9,084 nt of DNA from NCBI GenBank assembly GCA_025462805.1, contig JAOAPJ010000260.1:1-9084 (forward strand), given 5' to 3'. Numbering within the stretch: position 1 is the first letter of the stretch; every line of letters starts with the position of its first letter. Positions 1 to 5,521 of the stretch are shown here, in pieces. The notes under the pieces are model-generated. The model was given only the letters and a program-made list of their open reading frames with translations, did not search any database and had not been told where the DNA came from. Source of the stretch: Acidobacteriaceae bacterium (GTDB taxonomy: Bacteria; Acidobacteriota; Terriglobia; Terriglobales; Acidobacteriaceae). A program made the position numbers and the translations under genes.

Positions 1-139
1 ACCTGATTCCGCCATACTTGATGGGTTGGGAGTCGTGCGGGCGCCATCGCTGCCCGTGCTGCCGCCGTTGACCCGCAGTCATCCGGCCGCTGCAACCATC
101 CCGAGACATCGAAGGATTTGCTGAAAGGAACAAAACCCT

Positions 140-400
140 GTGCTGATGATTCGTTTGGCGCGCTTCGGCGCCCGCAAGCAGCCGTACTACCGTGTGGTCG
201 TGATCGAGAAGGATCGCGCTCGCAATGGCCGTTCCATCGAAGTGGTGGGCACCTACAACCCGCGCACCAACCCTGCCACAGTGCTTCTGAAGAAGGACCG
301 CATCGAGCACTGGACGCGCAACGGCGCACAGCTCTCCGAGCGGGTCGCCAAGCTGCTGAAGAACTACCAGGAAGCTCCGGCGGCGACACCAGCGGCCTAG
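140..400 (+). CDS. rpsP: 30S ribosomal protein S16
   Basis: An 86-residue protein matching bacterial S16 over its full length: it opens MLMIRLARFGARKQPYYRVV and carries the family signature GTYNPRTNP near residues 37-45. S16 binds 16S rRNA and is needed for 30S assembly. The start is taken as GTG at 140, because AAAGGA at 124-129 lies about 10 nt upstream. The ATG at 146 would give the shorter N-terminus MIRLAR and is 16 nt from that site. The C-terminal tail (residues 77-86, APAATPAA-like) is low complexity, as is common in S16. It is the first gene of a translation operon with the KH protein, rimM and trmD. The 139 bases before it show no convincing gene and no clear promoter. Identification is very secure; the exact start is slightly less so. 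Confidence 0.97.
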   Translation: MLMIRLARFGARKQPYYRVVVIEKDRARNGRSIEVVGTYNPRTNPATVLLKKDRIEHWTRNGAQLSERVAKLLKNYQEAPAATPAA

Positions 401-411
401 CCGCACGCACG

Positions 412-434
412 CGTTCCGCCGGCACTGCGGAACG
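412..434 (+). other. Intra-operon RNA hairpin between rpsP and the KH gene
   Basis: CGTTCCGC (412-419) and GCGGAACG (427-434) are perfect reverse complements, 8 bp with a 7-nt loop, and a G-U pair could extend the stem by one. It sits in the 65-nt gap between the rpsP stop and the start of the KH gene. It is followed by a pyrimidine-rich stretch but not by an immediate T-run, so it is a poor intrinsic terminator. It could be a partial attenuator or a processing or stability element. The structure is seen in the sequence; the function is inference. Confidence 0.5.
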
Positions 435-465
435 TCTCCTCTTCCCCTCGCAATTTTGGAGCTTC

Positions 466-807
466 ATGACCCACGACGAGAAGCTGGACGCCGCCGAAGA
501 GCTGATCACGCAGATCGCCCGCGCCCTGGTCGATCATCCCGATGAGGTCTTGGTGGAGGCGGTTGAGGGTGAGGAGGGGGAAGACGTCTCCGTGATCGAA
601 ATGCGTGTTGCTCCAAATGACGTCGGCAAGGTCATCGGCAAGCAGGGACGCACCGTGCGCTCCATGCGCACCATCCTCTCGGCTCTCGGTCAGGTCCAAC
701 ACCTGCGGTATGAACTCGACATCATCGAAGATGATGAGGACGAGGGCGAAGACGAAGACGCGTACGAAGATGGCGTCACCGACGGCAGCGAGTCCACGAC
801 CGCCTGA
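466..807 (+). CDS. khpA: KH-domain RNA-binding protein (KhpA-like, acidic tail)
   Basis: A 113-residue protein of the small KH-domain family (KhpA/YlqC) that commonly sits between rpsP and rimM. Residues about 1-30 form an N-terminal helix-rich part (DAAEELITQIARALVDHP). The RNA-binding GxxG loop is in VGKVIGKQGRT (about residues 53-63), followed by the helix RSMRTILSALG. Family members bind RNA, often as a heterodimer with KhpB, and affect cell-envelope and division functions in Firmicutes; the role here is inferred only. The start is ATG at 466, with GGAG at 458-461 and the family N-terminus beginning there; the open frame extends upstream through rpsP but has no homology. Family members are usually about 75-80 residues. 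This one has an extra tail of about 28 residues that is very rich in Asp and Glu (DEDEGEDEDAYEDG). Confidence 0.93.
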   Translation: MTHDEKLDAAEELITQIARALVDHPDEVLVEAVEGEEGEDVSVIEMRVAPNDVGKVIGKQGRTVRSMRTILSALGQVQHLRYELDIIEDDEDEGEDEDAYEDGVTDGSESTTA

Positions 808-829
808 CCATCGCGTTCAACCCTCTCTC

Positions 830-1432
830 ATGACCTCTGAGAATCGCGACCGCGATTTCGTCCTGCTCGCGCGTCTCCTCCGCCCGCAGGGGCGCCACGG
901 CGAGCTCATCGCCGACATCCTCACCGACTTCCCGGAACGATTCGCCGAGCGCACCCACGTCTGGCTCCTGCCCGCGCAACAAGCGGCTCCACCACGCGAG
1001 GCAGACCTCGAACGGCACTGGCGGCACAAGGGCCGCATCGTGCTGAAGTTCGCAGGCATTGACTCGATCAATGACGCAGACCAGTACAAAGGATGGCACG
1101 TCGCCATCCCCAGCCAGCAGCGCACTCCTCTGGATGAGGACGCGGTCTACATCGCCGACCTGGTCGGCTGCCGAGTGTACGACGAAACCACGGCTTCCGA
1201 TCTAGGCCCGGTGCTCGACGTAGCACGGGGCGAGGGCGGCGCAGCAGACATGTTGGTCCTTGAACAGAGCGGGGACGAGTTGCTGATTCCATTCGCGAGG
1301 GCCTTCCTGGTCGGCGTCGATCTCAACGCCCGACTGCTTCGCATGCGCCTGCCAGCTGGCCTGATCGAGATCAATGCACCGCTCACGGAACAAGAACGTG
1401 CGGCACAGCAGCGCGGCGGCGAGGAGAAGTAG
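830..1432 (+). CDS. rimM: Ribosome maturation factor RimM
   Basis: A 200-residue protein with the two RimM domains. The N-terminal RimM domain starts [18 protein letters not shown] (about residues 12-29). The C-terminal PRC-barrel starts [12 protein letters not shown] (107-118) and continues through LGPVLDV, the family's LLIPF motif (151-155) and LPAGLIEIN (174-182). RimM binds S19 and helps mature the 30S head during 16S rRNA processing. ATG at 830 is preferred because it places the conserved domain about 10 residues in. An in-frame ATG at 770 would add 20 residues of low-complexity sequence overlapping the KH gene. Neither start has a clear Shine-Dalgarno site, so translation may be coupled to the KH gene, whose stop is 22 nt upstream. 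The charged, Gln/Glu-rich C-terminus (residues 187-200) lies beyond the conserved fold. Confidence 0.95.
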   Translation: MTSENRDRDFVLLARLLRPQGRHGELIADILTDFPERFAERTHVWLLPAQQAAPPREADLERHWRHKGRIVLKFAGIDSINDADQYKGWHVAIPSQQRTPLDEDAVYIADLVGCRVYDETTASDLGPVLDVARGEGGAADMLVLEQSGDELLIPFARAFLVGVDLNARLLRMRLPAGLIEINAPLTEQERAAQQRGGEEK

Positions 1433-1437
1433 GCGCC

Positions 1438-2259
1438 ATGCGCTTTGAGATCCTGACGATCTTCCCCGGCTTCTTCGAAGGCTTTCTCACCCATGGCGTG
1501 GTGCGCCGCGCGCTCGAGAGCGGAACCGTTGCCTGCACCCGGCACGACCTGCGCGACTTCACGCAGGATCGTCACCGTACCGTTGATGATCGCCCCTTCG
1601 GTGGAGGCGAGGGCATGGTGCTGAAGCCGGAGCCCTTGGCCGCGGCCCTCGAATCACTCGGGCTTGCGCCGCGTAATGAGCGCGCTTTGAGCCGCCAGTC
1701 CGTCATCCTGCTCTCTGCTCAGGGCGAGCGCTTCACCCAGTCGGTCGCACGCGAGCTGGCGCAACTGGATGGCATCGTGCTTATCTGCGGGCGCTACGAA
1801 GGTGTGGATGAGCGCATCAACACCCTCTACTGCGACCGTGAGCTCTCCATCGGCGACTACGTGCTCACCGGCGGTGAGCTCGCTGCGGCCGTCATCATGG
1901 ACGCAACCACACGGCTGCTGCCTGGCGTGCTCGGCAATGAGGCATCATCCGCATATGAGAGCTTCGGCGTTGCCGATGACGGCCGGGAGCCGGCTGCAGG
2001 AGAGGCACCGCGCTCCACACACGGCAGCGGTGGGCTCCTGGATTACCCGCACTACACCCGCCCCGCGGAGTTCCGCGGCCTCGCCGTCCCCGAGGTGCTC
2101 TGTGGCGGGGACCACGCCGCTATCCGTCGCTGGCGTCGCGAACAGGCGCTGCTGAAGACGCTGCGCAACCGTCCGGATCTGCTGCTCAGCGCGGCGCTCA
2201 GTGCCACCGACCGCGCCTTCCTCGCTCGCGCTCGAGGCAACCAGGGCAGAGACGATTAG
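1438..2259 (+). CDS. trmD: tRNA (guanine(37)-N1)-methyltransferase TrmD
   Basis: A 273-residue SPOUT-family methyltransferase that uses S-adenosylmethionine to make m1G37 in tRNAs reading CCN, CUN and CGG codons, which prevents +1 frameshifting. Visible hallmarks are the N-terminus [13 protein letters not shown], the loop [15 protein letters not shown] (52-66), the trefoil-knot cofactor motifs [12 protein letters not shown] (116-127) and [14 protein letters not shown] (137-150), and [10 protein letters not shown] (200-209), which carries the conserved catalytic-region Asp (D202). The start lies 5 nt after the rimM stop, with GGAG at 1423-1426. The interdomain linker (about 177-198) is longer than in the E. 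coli protein and is rich in Gly, Ala and charged residues. The gene ends 2 bp before the stop of the convergent VWFA-like gene, so no separate terminator fits between them. Confidence 0.98.
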   Translation: MRFEILTIFPGFFEGFLTHGVVRRALESGTVACTRHDLRDFTQDRHRTVDDRPFGGGEGMVLKPEPLAAALESLGLAPRNERALSRQSVILLSAQGERFTQSVARELAQLDGIVLICGRYEGVDERINTLYCDRELSIGDYVLTGGELAAAVIMDATTRLLPGVLGNEASSAYESFGVADDGREPAAGEAPRSTHGSGGLLDYPHYTRPAEFRGLAVPEVLCGGDHAAIRRWRREQALLKTLRNRPDLLLSAALSATDRAFLARARGNQGRDD

Positions 2260-2261
2260 CG

Positions 2262-3389
2262 CTACTCCTGCCCGGATGTCTCCCGTGCCGTTCTGTCCTG
2301 TACCGCTGCACCCTGCGCCCAGTAGCTCTTGCGCGCTGCAATCTCCACCTTCGGCTCGTCCTTCAGCCGCAGTCTCAACGTGTGCAGCCCGGGATGCGGA
2401 GCGCTGGGATGGAAGCTCAGCACATAGCGGTTCGGCACATGGTTCGACACCGTCAGCATGGCCTTTTGCAGACTCCGCTTGTCTTTGAAGCCGTAATACT
2501 CGCCACCCGTTAGCTGCGATACCGTCTCTGGTGCATTGTGGCGCATGCTGGTCATCGCTACCAGTGCCGCGATCTTCGCAGCACGCGGCGGGGGGGCCAG
2601 CAGGCCGAGGCACTCGTAGGTCTTTTCGAGACCCTTCTTGTGCTTTGCCGGATCCTCGTTGGGATCCTTCGCAAAGCACCCACCCGGTGGACCCGGTTCA
2701 GGATCGTTGCCCATGCGGGACGCCTCATGACCAGCAGCGGACTTGCTCGACGAAAACGCGAAGCTATAGATGATGGTGTTGGTATCGCTGACCGCGCGCA
2801 CGGCGTCTTCCAGCGCTGTATGGCTCCCATGATCCACCGTCTCGCTGATCAGCAGGATGGCGCGCCGGTACTCCGGCGGCTGCTTCTGTAGCTGCTCCAC
2901 AGCGAAGTGGAGCGCATCGTAGATGGCTGCATCGCTGTCACCCGGCTCCAGGTCGTGCAGTGTCTCGCCGACACCGTTCATCCGTGACGTGAAGTTCGCA
3001 AGCAGTCGCGGTTCGCTGTCGAATCTGATCACGGCCAGCCGGTGTTGTACATCGCCGATCAGCGCCTCAATGGTCGTCTGCAGGTTGCGATAGTCGTCCA
3101 GATGTCGCGCGCCGGCCCCGCCCACCTGCACCACGACCGCCAGCGCCAGCGGCTCCCGGTCCGTATCCTGCTCGAGCGTCAGGCTCTGCGGAACGTCATC
3201 ATCGGTCAGCAGGAAGTCCTCTGCCCTTAGATTGAAGACCGGCTCGTCGGACTTGCTCCTCACCAGCGCGGGCACCAGCACCAGAGTCGTGCCTGCGTGA
3301 AACACCGGGGCCGCCGGCGGAGGAGTCTGCTGCCCAAGAGCGCTCGCAGCGCCGATCAGGATGACGAGTAAGCCCGTAATGATTCGCAT
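2262..3389 (-). CDS. Secreted VWFA-related domain protein (Acidobacteria type)
   Basis: A predicted 375-residue secreted or periplasmic protein. Residues 1-19 look like a signal peptide (MRIITGLLVILIGAASALG), followed by a Pro-rich stretch. A beta-rich segment, LRAEDFLLTDDDVPQSL (54-70), typical of the VWFA-related Acidobacteria family, leads into a von Willebrand A-like fold (about 81-215). The C-terminal part (about 285-357) carries TGGEYYGF, RYVLSFHPS and ARKSYW. In true VWA domains the metal site begins DxSxS; here that position reads QVGGAG, and the second site reads ISETVDHGS, so metal-dependent adhesion is doubtful. SDAAIYDAL (152-160) keeps part of the third motif. Two cysteines (C238, C260) in a Pro/Asp/Lys-rich insert could form a disulfide outside the cytoplasm. 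The start at 3389 is chosen because the signal peptide begins there; no Shine-Dalgarno site is evident. Function unknown. Confidence 0.88.
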   Translation of the reverse strand: MRIITGLLVILIGAASALGQQTPPPAAPVFHAGTTLVLVPALVRSKSDEPVFNLRAEDFLLTDDDVPQSLTLEQDTDREPLALAVVVQVGGAGARHLDDYRNLQTTIEALIGDVQHRLAVIRFDSEPRLLANFTSRMNGVGETLHDLEPGDSDAAIYDALHFAVEQLQKQPPEYRRAILLISETVDHGSHTALEDAVRAVSDTNTIIYSFAFSSSKSAAGHEASRMGNDPEPGPPGGCFAKDPNEDPAKHKKGLEKTYECLGLLAPPPRAAKIAALVAMTSMRHNAPETVSQLTGGEYYGFKDKRSLQKAMLTVSNHVPNRYVLSFHPSAPHPGLHTLRLRLKDEPKVEIAARKSYWAQGAAVQDRTARETSGQE

Positions 3390-3407
3390 TGCGATACGCT
3401 GGATTGC

Positions 3408-3413
3408 AGTGTA
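3408..3413 (-). promoter_or_regulatory. Putative -10 box of the VWFA-like gene
   Basis: Read on the minus strand this is TACACT, ending 18 nt before the ATG at 3389, which would give a leader of roughly 11 nt. The same hexamer lies upstream of rplS and rnhB. No good -35 box is visible. The call rests on position and recurrence only. Confidence 0.4.
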
Positions 3414-3421
3414 GCTCCACA

Positions 3422-3442
3422 GACCCGCTACTCGTGCGGGTC
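3422..3442. promoter_or_regulatory. Inverted repeat between divergent promoters (possible operator)
   Basis: GACCCGC (3422-3428), a 7-nt spacer, then GCGGGTC (3436-3442): a perfect 7-7-7 symmetric element. It lies in the 114-bp divergent gap between the VWFA-like gene and rplS, covering the place where the minus-strand -35 box would be and just upstream of the plus-strand one. It could bind a dimeric regulator. It could equally be a chance palindrome in GC-rich DNA. Confidence 0.35.
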
Positions 3443-3468
3443 CGCGTGCAGATCCGGCCGGGTTTGTG

Positions 3469-3474
3469 TACACT
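3469..3474 (+). promoter_or_regulatory. Putative -10 box of rplS
   Basis: TACACT within GTGTACACTAAGG, 29 nt before the rplS ATG, would place the transcription start near 3481. That leaves a leader of about 23 nt containing the AGGAA ribosome site (3494-3498). rplS needs its own promoter because an opposite-strand gene cuts it off from trmD. The -35 region is not recognisable. Confidence 0.5.
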
Positions 3475-3503
3475 AAGGCTTCGAACTCACCCCAGGAAAT
3501 GTC

Positions 3504-3857
3504 ATGTCTATTCATCCAGTAATGCAGCGCCTTGCCGAGAAGCTTCAGCGTACGGACCTTCCGGACTTTGCCCCGGGCGATACGGTACGCGTGCAGGTCA
3601 AGATCAAGGAAGGTGAGAAGGAGCGTCTGCAGGCGTTCGAAGGCATCGTCATTGCCAAGAAGCATGGCCCGCAGGGATCCTTTACCGTCCGCAAGATGAG
3701 CTTCGGCCAGGGTGTCGAGCGCATCTTCCCGCTGAACTCCAAGGTCGTCGACAAGGTTGAGAAGGTCCGCTCCGCGCGCGTGCGTCGCGCCAAGCTCTTC
3801 TACCTCCGCGGTCTGCGCGGCAAGGCTGCCCGCCTGAAGGAAGTCGAGCGCAGCTAG
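3504..3857 (+). CDS. rplS: 50S ribosomal protein L19
   Basis: A 117-residue protein matching L19 throughout: [20 protein letters not shown] (22-41), [11 protein letters not shown] (43-53), [18 protein letters not shown] (59-76) and the basic C-terminus [20 protein letters not shown] (94-113). L19 sits at the 30S-50S interface of the large subunit. The start at ATG 3504 has AGGAA at 3494-3498. In most bacteria rplS directly follows trmD in the rpsP-rimM-trmD operon; here it is separated by 1.2 kb holding the opposite-strand VWFA-like gene. It therefore appears monocistronic, with a putative promoter at 3469-3474 and a hairpin terminator just after it. Confidence 0.98.
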   Translation: MSIHPVMQRLAEKLQRTDLPDFAPGDTVRVQVKIKEGEKERLQAFEGIVIAKKHGPQGSFTVRKMSFGQGVERIFPLNSKVVDKVEKVRSARVRRAKLFYLRGLRGKAARLKEVERS

Positions 3858-3878
3858 CTCTCTCTCTCTACCTATCGC

Positions 3879-3910
3879 GAAAGGCCCTGTGGCGCTGCCC
3901 AGGGCCTTTC
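3879..3910 (+). terminator. Hairpin terminator after rplS
   Basis: GAAAGGCCCTG (3879-3889) and CAGGGCCTTTC (3900-3910) form a perfect 11-bp stem with a 10-nt loop, 21 nt after the rplS stop. The tail after the stem is pyrimidine-rich (CCCTTCTCC) rather than a clean T-run, but the stem itself ends in TTTC. It separates rplS from the rnhB group. The structure makes the in-frame GTG at 3889 an unlikely rnhB start. Confidence 0.8.
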
Positions 3911-3968
3911 CCCTTCTCCACTCCTCCCGCCTGCTCTTCCACACGCTGCCCCCGTCACCCCGCAGCAG

Positions 3969-3974
3969 TACACT
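3969..3974 (+). promoter_or_regulatory. Putative -10 box of rnhB
   Basis: TACACT sits 7 nt before the preferred rnhB ATG (3982). With usual -10-to-start spacing, transcription would begin at or next to the A of the ATG, giving a leaderless or nearly leaderless mRNA. No convincing -35 box is visible. The supporting point is that the same hexamer precedes rplS and the VWFA-like gene. Confidence 0.45.
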
Positions 3975-3981
3975 GGGGCAG

Positions 3982-4782
3982 ATGTCCCCGCCAAAGCTGA
4001 TAGATGAGCAGGAGATCGAGCGCCTCGACGAGGACGCCCTCTCCCCTTCTACGCGCAAGATGCGCATGCTCCGGAAGCTCCACTGCGGACTCCGTTACGA
4101 GCGTGAGGCACGTGCCGCTGGTGCAATCGCGATTGCCGGCGTGGACGAGGTCGGCCGGGGTGCACTCTTCGGCCCGGTTGTGGCCGCCGCTGTCATCCTG
4201 CCCGCCGACTGCCGCATCCGTGGACTGCGCGATTCCAAGCAGTTGGAGCCCCAAGACCGCGAGCGCCTGGCCAAGATCGTCCGGATACGCGCCATCTGTT
4301 TCTCGATCGAAGAGGTGGACGCCGAGACCATTGATCGCGTGAACATCTATCAGGCTTCGAAGCTGGCCATGCTGCGCGCTGTCCAGCGCCTCACCACCGC
4401 TCCCGACCATCTGCTCATCGACGCGCTGCGCCTCGATCATCCCTGCGCCCAGACCAGCATCATCTACGGCGACTCACTCTCGCTTTCCATCGCCGCCGCA
4501 TCGGTCATTGCCAAGGTCTACCGCGACCGCCGCATGTGCGAATATCACGAGCGGTGGCCGCAGTACGGACTGCATTCGCACAAGGGCTACTCCACGCCTG
4601 AACATAAGCGGGCGCTGGCCGAGCACGGACCCACACCGCTGCATCGCTTCAGCTTCCGGCCGGTGGCCCAGCGCTCCCTGCCCTGGGATTACCCCACCGT
4701 CATGGATGCCATCGAAGCAGATACCGGAGGAGAACAGATTGGGCTTACGCCTGATGTGCATCACAGCGCACCCGGACGATGA
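3982..4782 (+). CDS. rnhB: Ribonuclease HII
   Basis: A 266-residue RNase HII, which cuts the RNA strand of RNA-DNA hybrids and starts removal of single ribonucleotides from DNA. The motifs are all present: IAGVDEVGRGALFGPVVAAA (51-70) with catalytic D55 and E56, RDSKQL (83-88), LLIDALRLD (144-152) with D147, and IAAASVIAKVYRDRRM (170-185) with D182. Residues 1-48 form a charged N-terminal extension (including RMLRKLHCGLRYERE). The C-terminal tail after about 236 lies beyond the usual fold and is encoded partly in the overlap with the next gene. ATG 3982 is chosen because the longer GTG start at 3889 lies inside the rplS terminator. GGGG at 3975-3978 would be too close for a normal ribosome site, consistent with a leaderless start. 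Confidence 0.96.
   Translation: MSPPKLIDEQEIERLDEDALSPSTRKMRMLRKLHCGLRYEREARAAGAIAIAGVDEVGRGALFGPVVAAAVILPADCRIRGLRDSKQLEPQDRERLAKIVRIRAICFSIEEVDAETIDRVNIYQASKLAMLRAVQRLTTAPDHLLIDALRLDHPCAQTSIIYGDSLSLSIAAASVIAKVYRDRRMCEYHERWPQYGLHSHKGYSTPEHKRALAEHGPTPLHRFSFRPVAQRSLPWDYPTVMDAIEADTGGEQIGLTPDVHHSAPGR
4726..4733 (+). promoter_or_regulatory. Strong ribosome binding site deciding a TTG start
   Basis: GGAGGAGA lies within the 3' part of rnhB. The GGAGG core ends 8 nt before TTG 4739, an ideal distance, whereas the next ATG (4754) is 23 nt away. This decides the start of the deacetylase gene. Confidence 0.75.
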
Positions 4783-5497
4783 GAGCGGTGCCTTCGGGGG
4801 CGCGCTTCTGATGGCGCATGAGCGCGGTGCCGCTACCACCGTGATCTGCCTGACGGAAGGTCGCGCTGCCTCCAACCGCGGCGACACACGCACTGATGAT
4901 GAACTGGCCGCAGCACGTCTCCAAGAGCTAGCCCAGTCCTGCAGGATCCTCGGCGTCACCCGCTACGAGGTCTGGCAATATCCGGATGGAGCGTTGATTC
5001 GAGCGAATCTGTTCGAGATGACCACGCGTCTGGTCGAACGCATGCGCCAGCTTCGCCCGCACATCGTGATCACCTTCGGCGGCGACGGTGGCGCCAACCT
5101 GCACCGCGATCACACCGTCGCCAGCTTCGCTGCGACCGCTGCCTTCCACTGGAGCGGCCGCAGCAACTTCGCCGTTGAGCAGTTCGAGCGCGGCCTTCCG
5201 CTCTGGACGCCGCAGAAGCTCTACTACTCTTCAACCACCTTCACGGTTTCGAAGTTCGTGGAGGAGGCCGCCATCGCGCCGCGTACGCCGGCCTCTCTCA
5301 CCCTAGAGCTAGACGGGCTGGAACAGGTGAAGCGGCGGGCGCTCGAAGCACACGACACCCAGGGCGTCATGAACCGCGCCGCGGAAGCGTTCGACAAGTA
5401 CGGCCACCAGGAGCATTACCTGCTCGCCTCCGCCCGCGACCCCGAGCGGTTCAAAGGAGAGACGGACCTCTTCGGCGGTATACAAGAAGACGAGTAG
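4739..5497 (+). CDS. PIG-L/LmbE-family zinc-dependent deacetylase
   Basis: A 252-residue member of the PIG-L/LmbE family, zinc hydrolases that remove acetyl groups from N-acetylglucosamine-type sugars (examples are MshB, BshB and GlcNAc-PI deacetylase). The zinc and catalytic signature AHPDDE lies at residues 10-15 (ligands H11 and D14), and the HxDH motif HRDH at 122-125 gives the third ligand, H125. TEGRAAS (39-45) and ITFGGDGG (111-118) are also typical. No signal peptide is seen, so it is probably cytoplasmic. The start is TTG 4739, set by the GGAGGAGA site. The gene overlaps the 3' end of rnhB by 44 nt in another frame, suggesting co-transcription and possibly translational coupling. The substrate is unknown: a bacillithiol-type BshB role is possible, but no other thiol-synthesis gene is in view. 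Confidence 0.9.
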   Translation: MGLRLMCITAHPDDESGAFGGALLMAHERGAATTVICLTEGRAASNRGDTRTDDELAAARLQELAQSCRILGVTRYEVWQYPDGALIRANLFEMTTRLVERMRQLRPHIVITFGGDGGANLHRDHTVASFAATAAFHWSGRSNFAVEQFERGLPLWTPQKLYYSSTTFTVSKFVEEAAIAPRTPASLTLELDGLEQVKRRALEAHDTQGVMNRAAEAFDKYGHQEHYLLASARDPERFKGETDLFGGIQEDE

Positions 5498-5521
5498 GAA
5501 GCAGCAGACCAGGGCTCCACT

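Noticed and set aside
68..73. TTGACC as the -35 box of the rpsP promoter
   Set aside because: No acceptable -10 hexamer lies 16-18 nt downstream, so the match is likely chance.
1..139. Open frame from position 2 to 124 as the end of an upstream gene such as ffh
   Set aside because: Its 40 codons (PDSAILDGLGVVRAPSLP and on) do not resemble the Met/Gly-rich end of Ffh or any protein I recognise; it is probably non-coding spacer.
605..829. Long N-terminal extension of RimM from upstream in-frame starts
   Set aside because: The sequence is the shadow of the KH gene in another frame and has no RimM homology; the family N-terminus begins just after ATG 830.
2201..2679. Overlapping opposite-strand open frames around the trmD/VWFA junction as extra genes
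   Set aside because: They are composition-driven shadow frames of high-GC genes, with Ser/Arg/Pro-rich translations and no recognisable domain.
3858..3870. TC-dinucleotide run after rplS as a phase-variable repeat
   Set aside because: It is short, lies in a post-stop spacer and affects no reading frame or promoter spacing.
3889..3981. RNase HII start at GTG 3889
   Set aside because: The GTG lies within the rplS terminator stem, and the 31 extra residues are low complexity with no similarity to the family.
3390..4067. Extension of the VWFA-like protein to an upstream start at 4067
   Set aside because: That region is antisense to rplS and its terminator, and the signal peptide begins at 3389.
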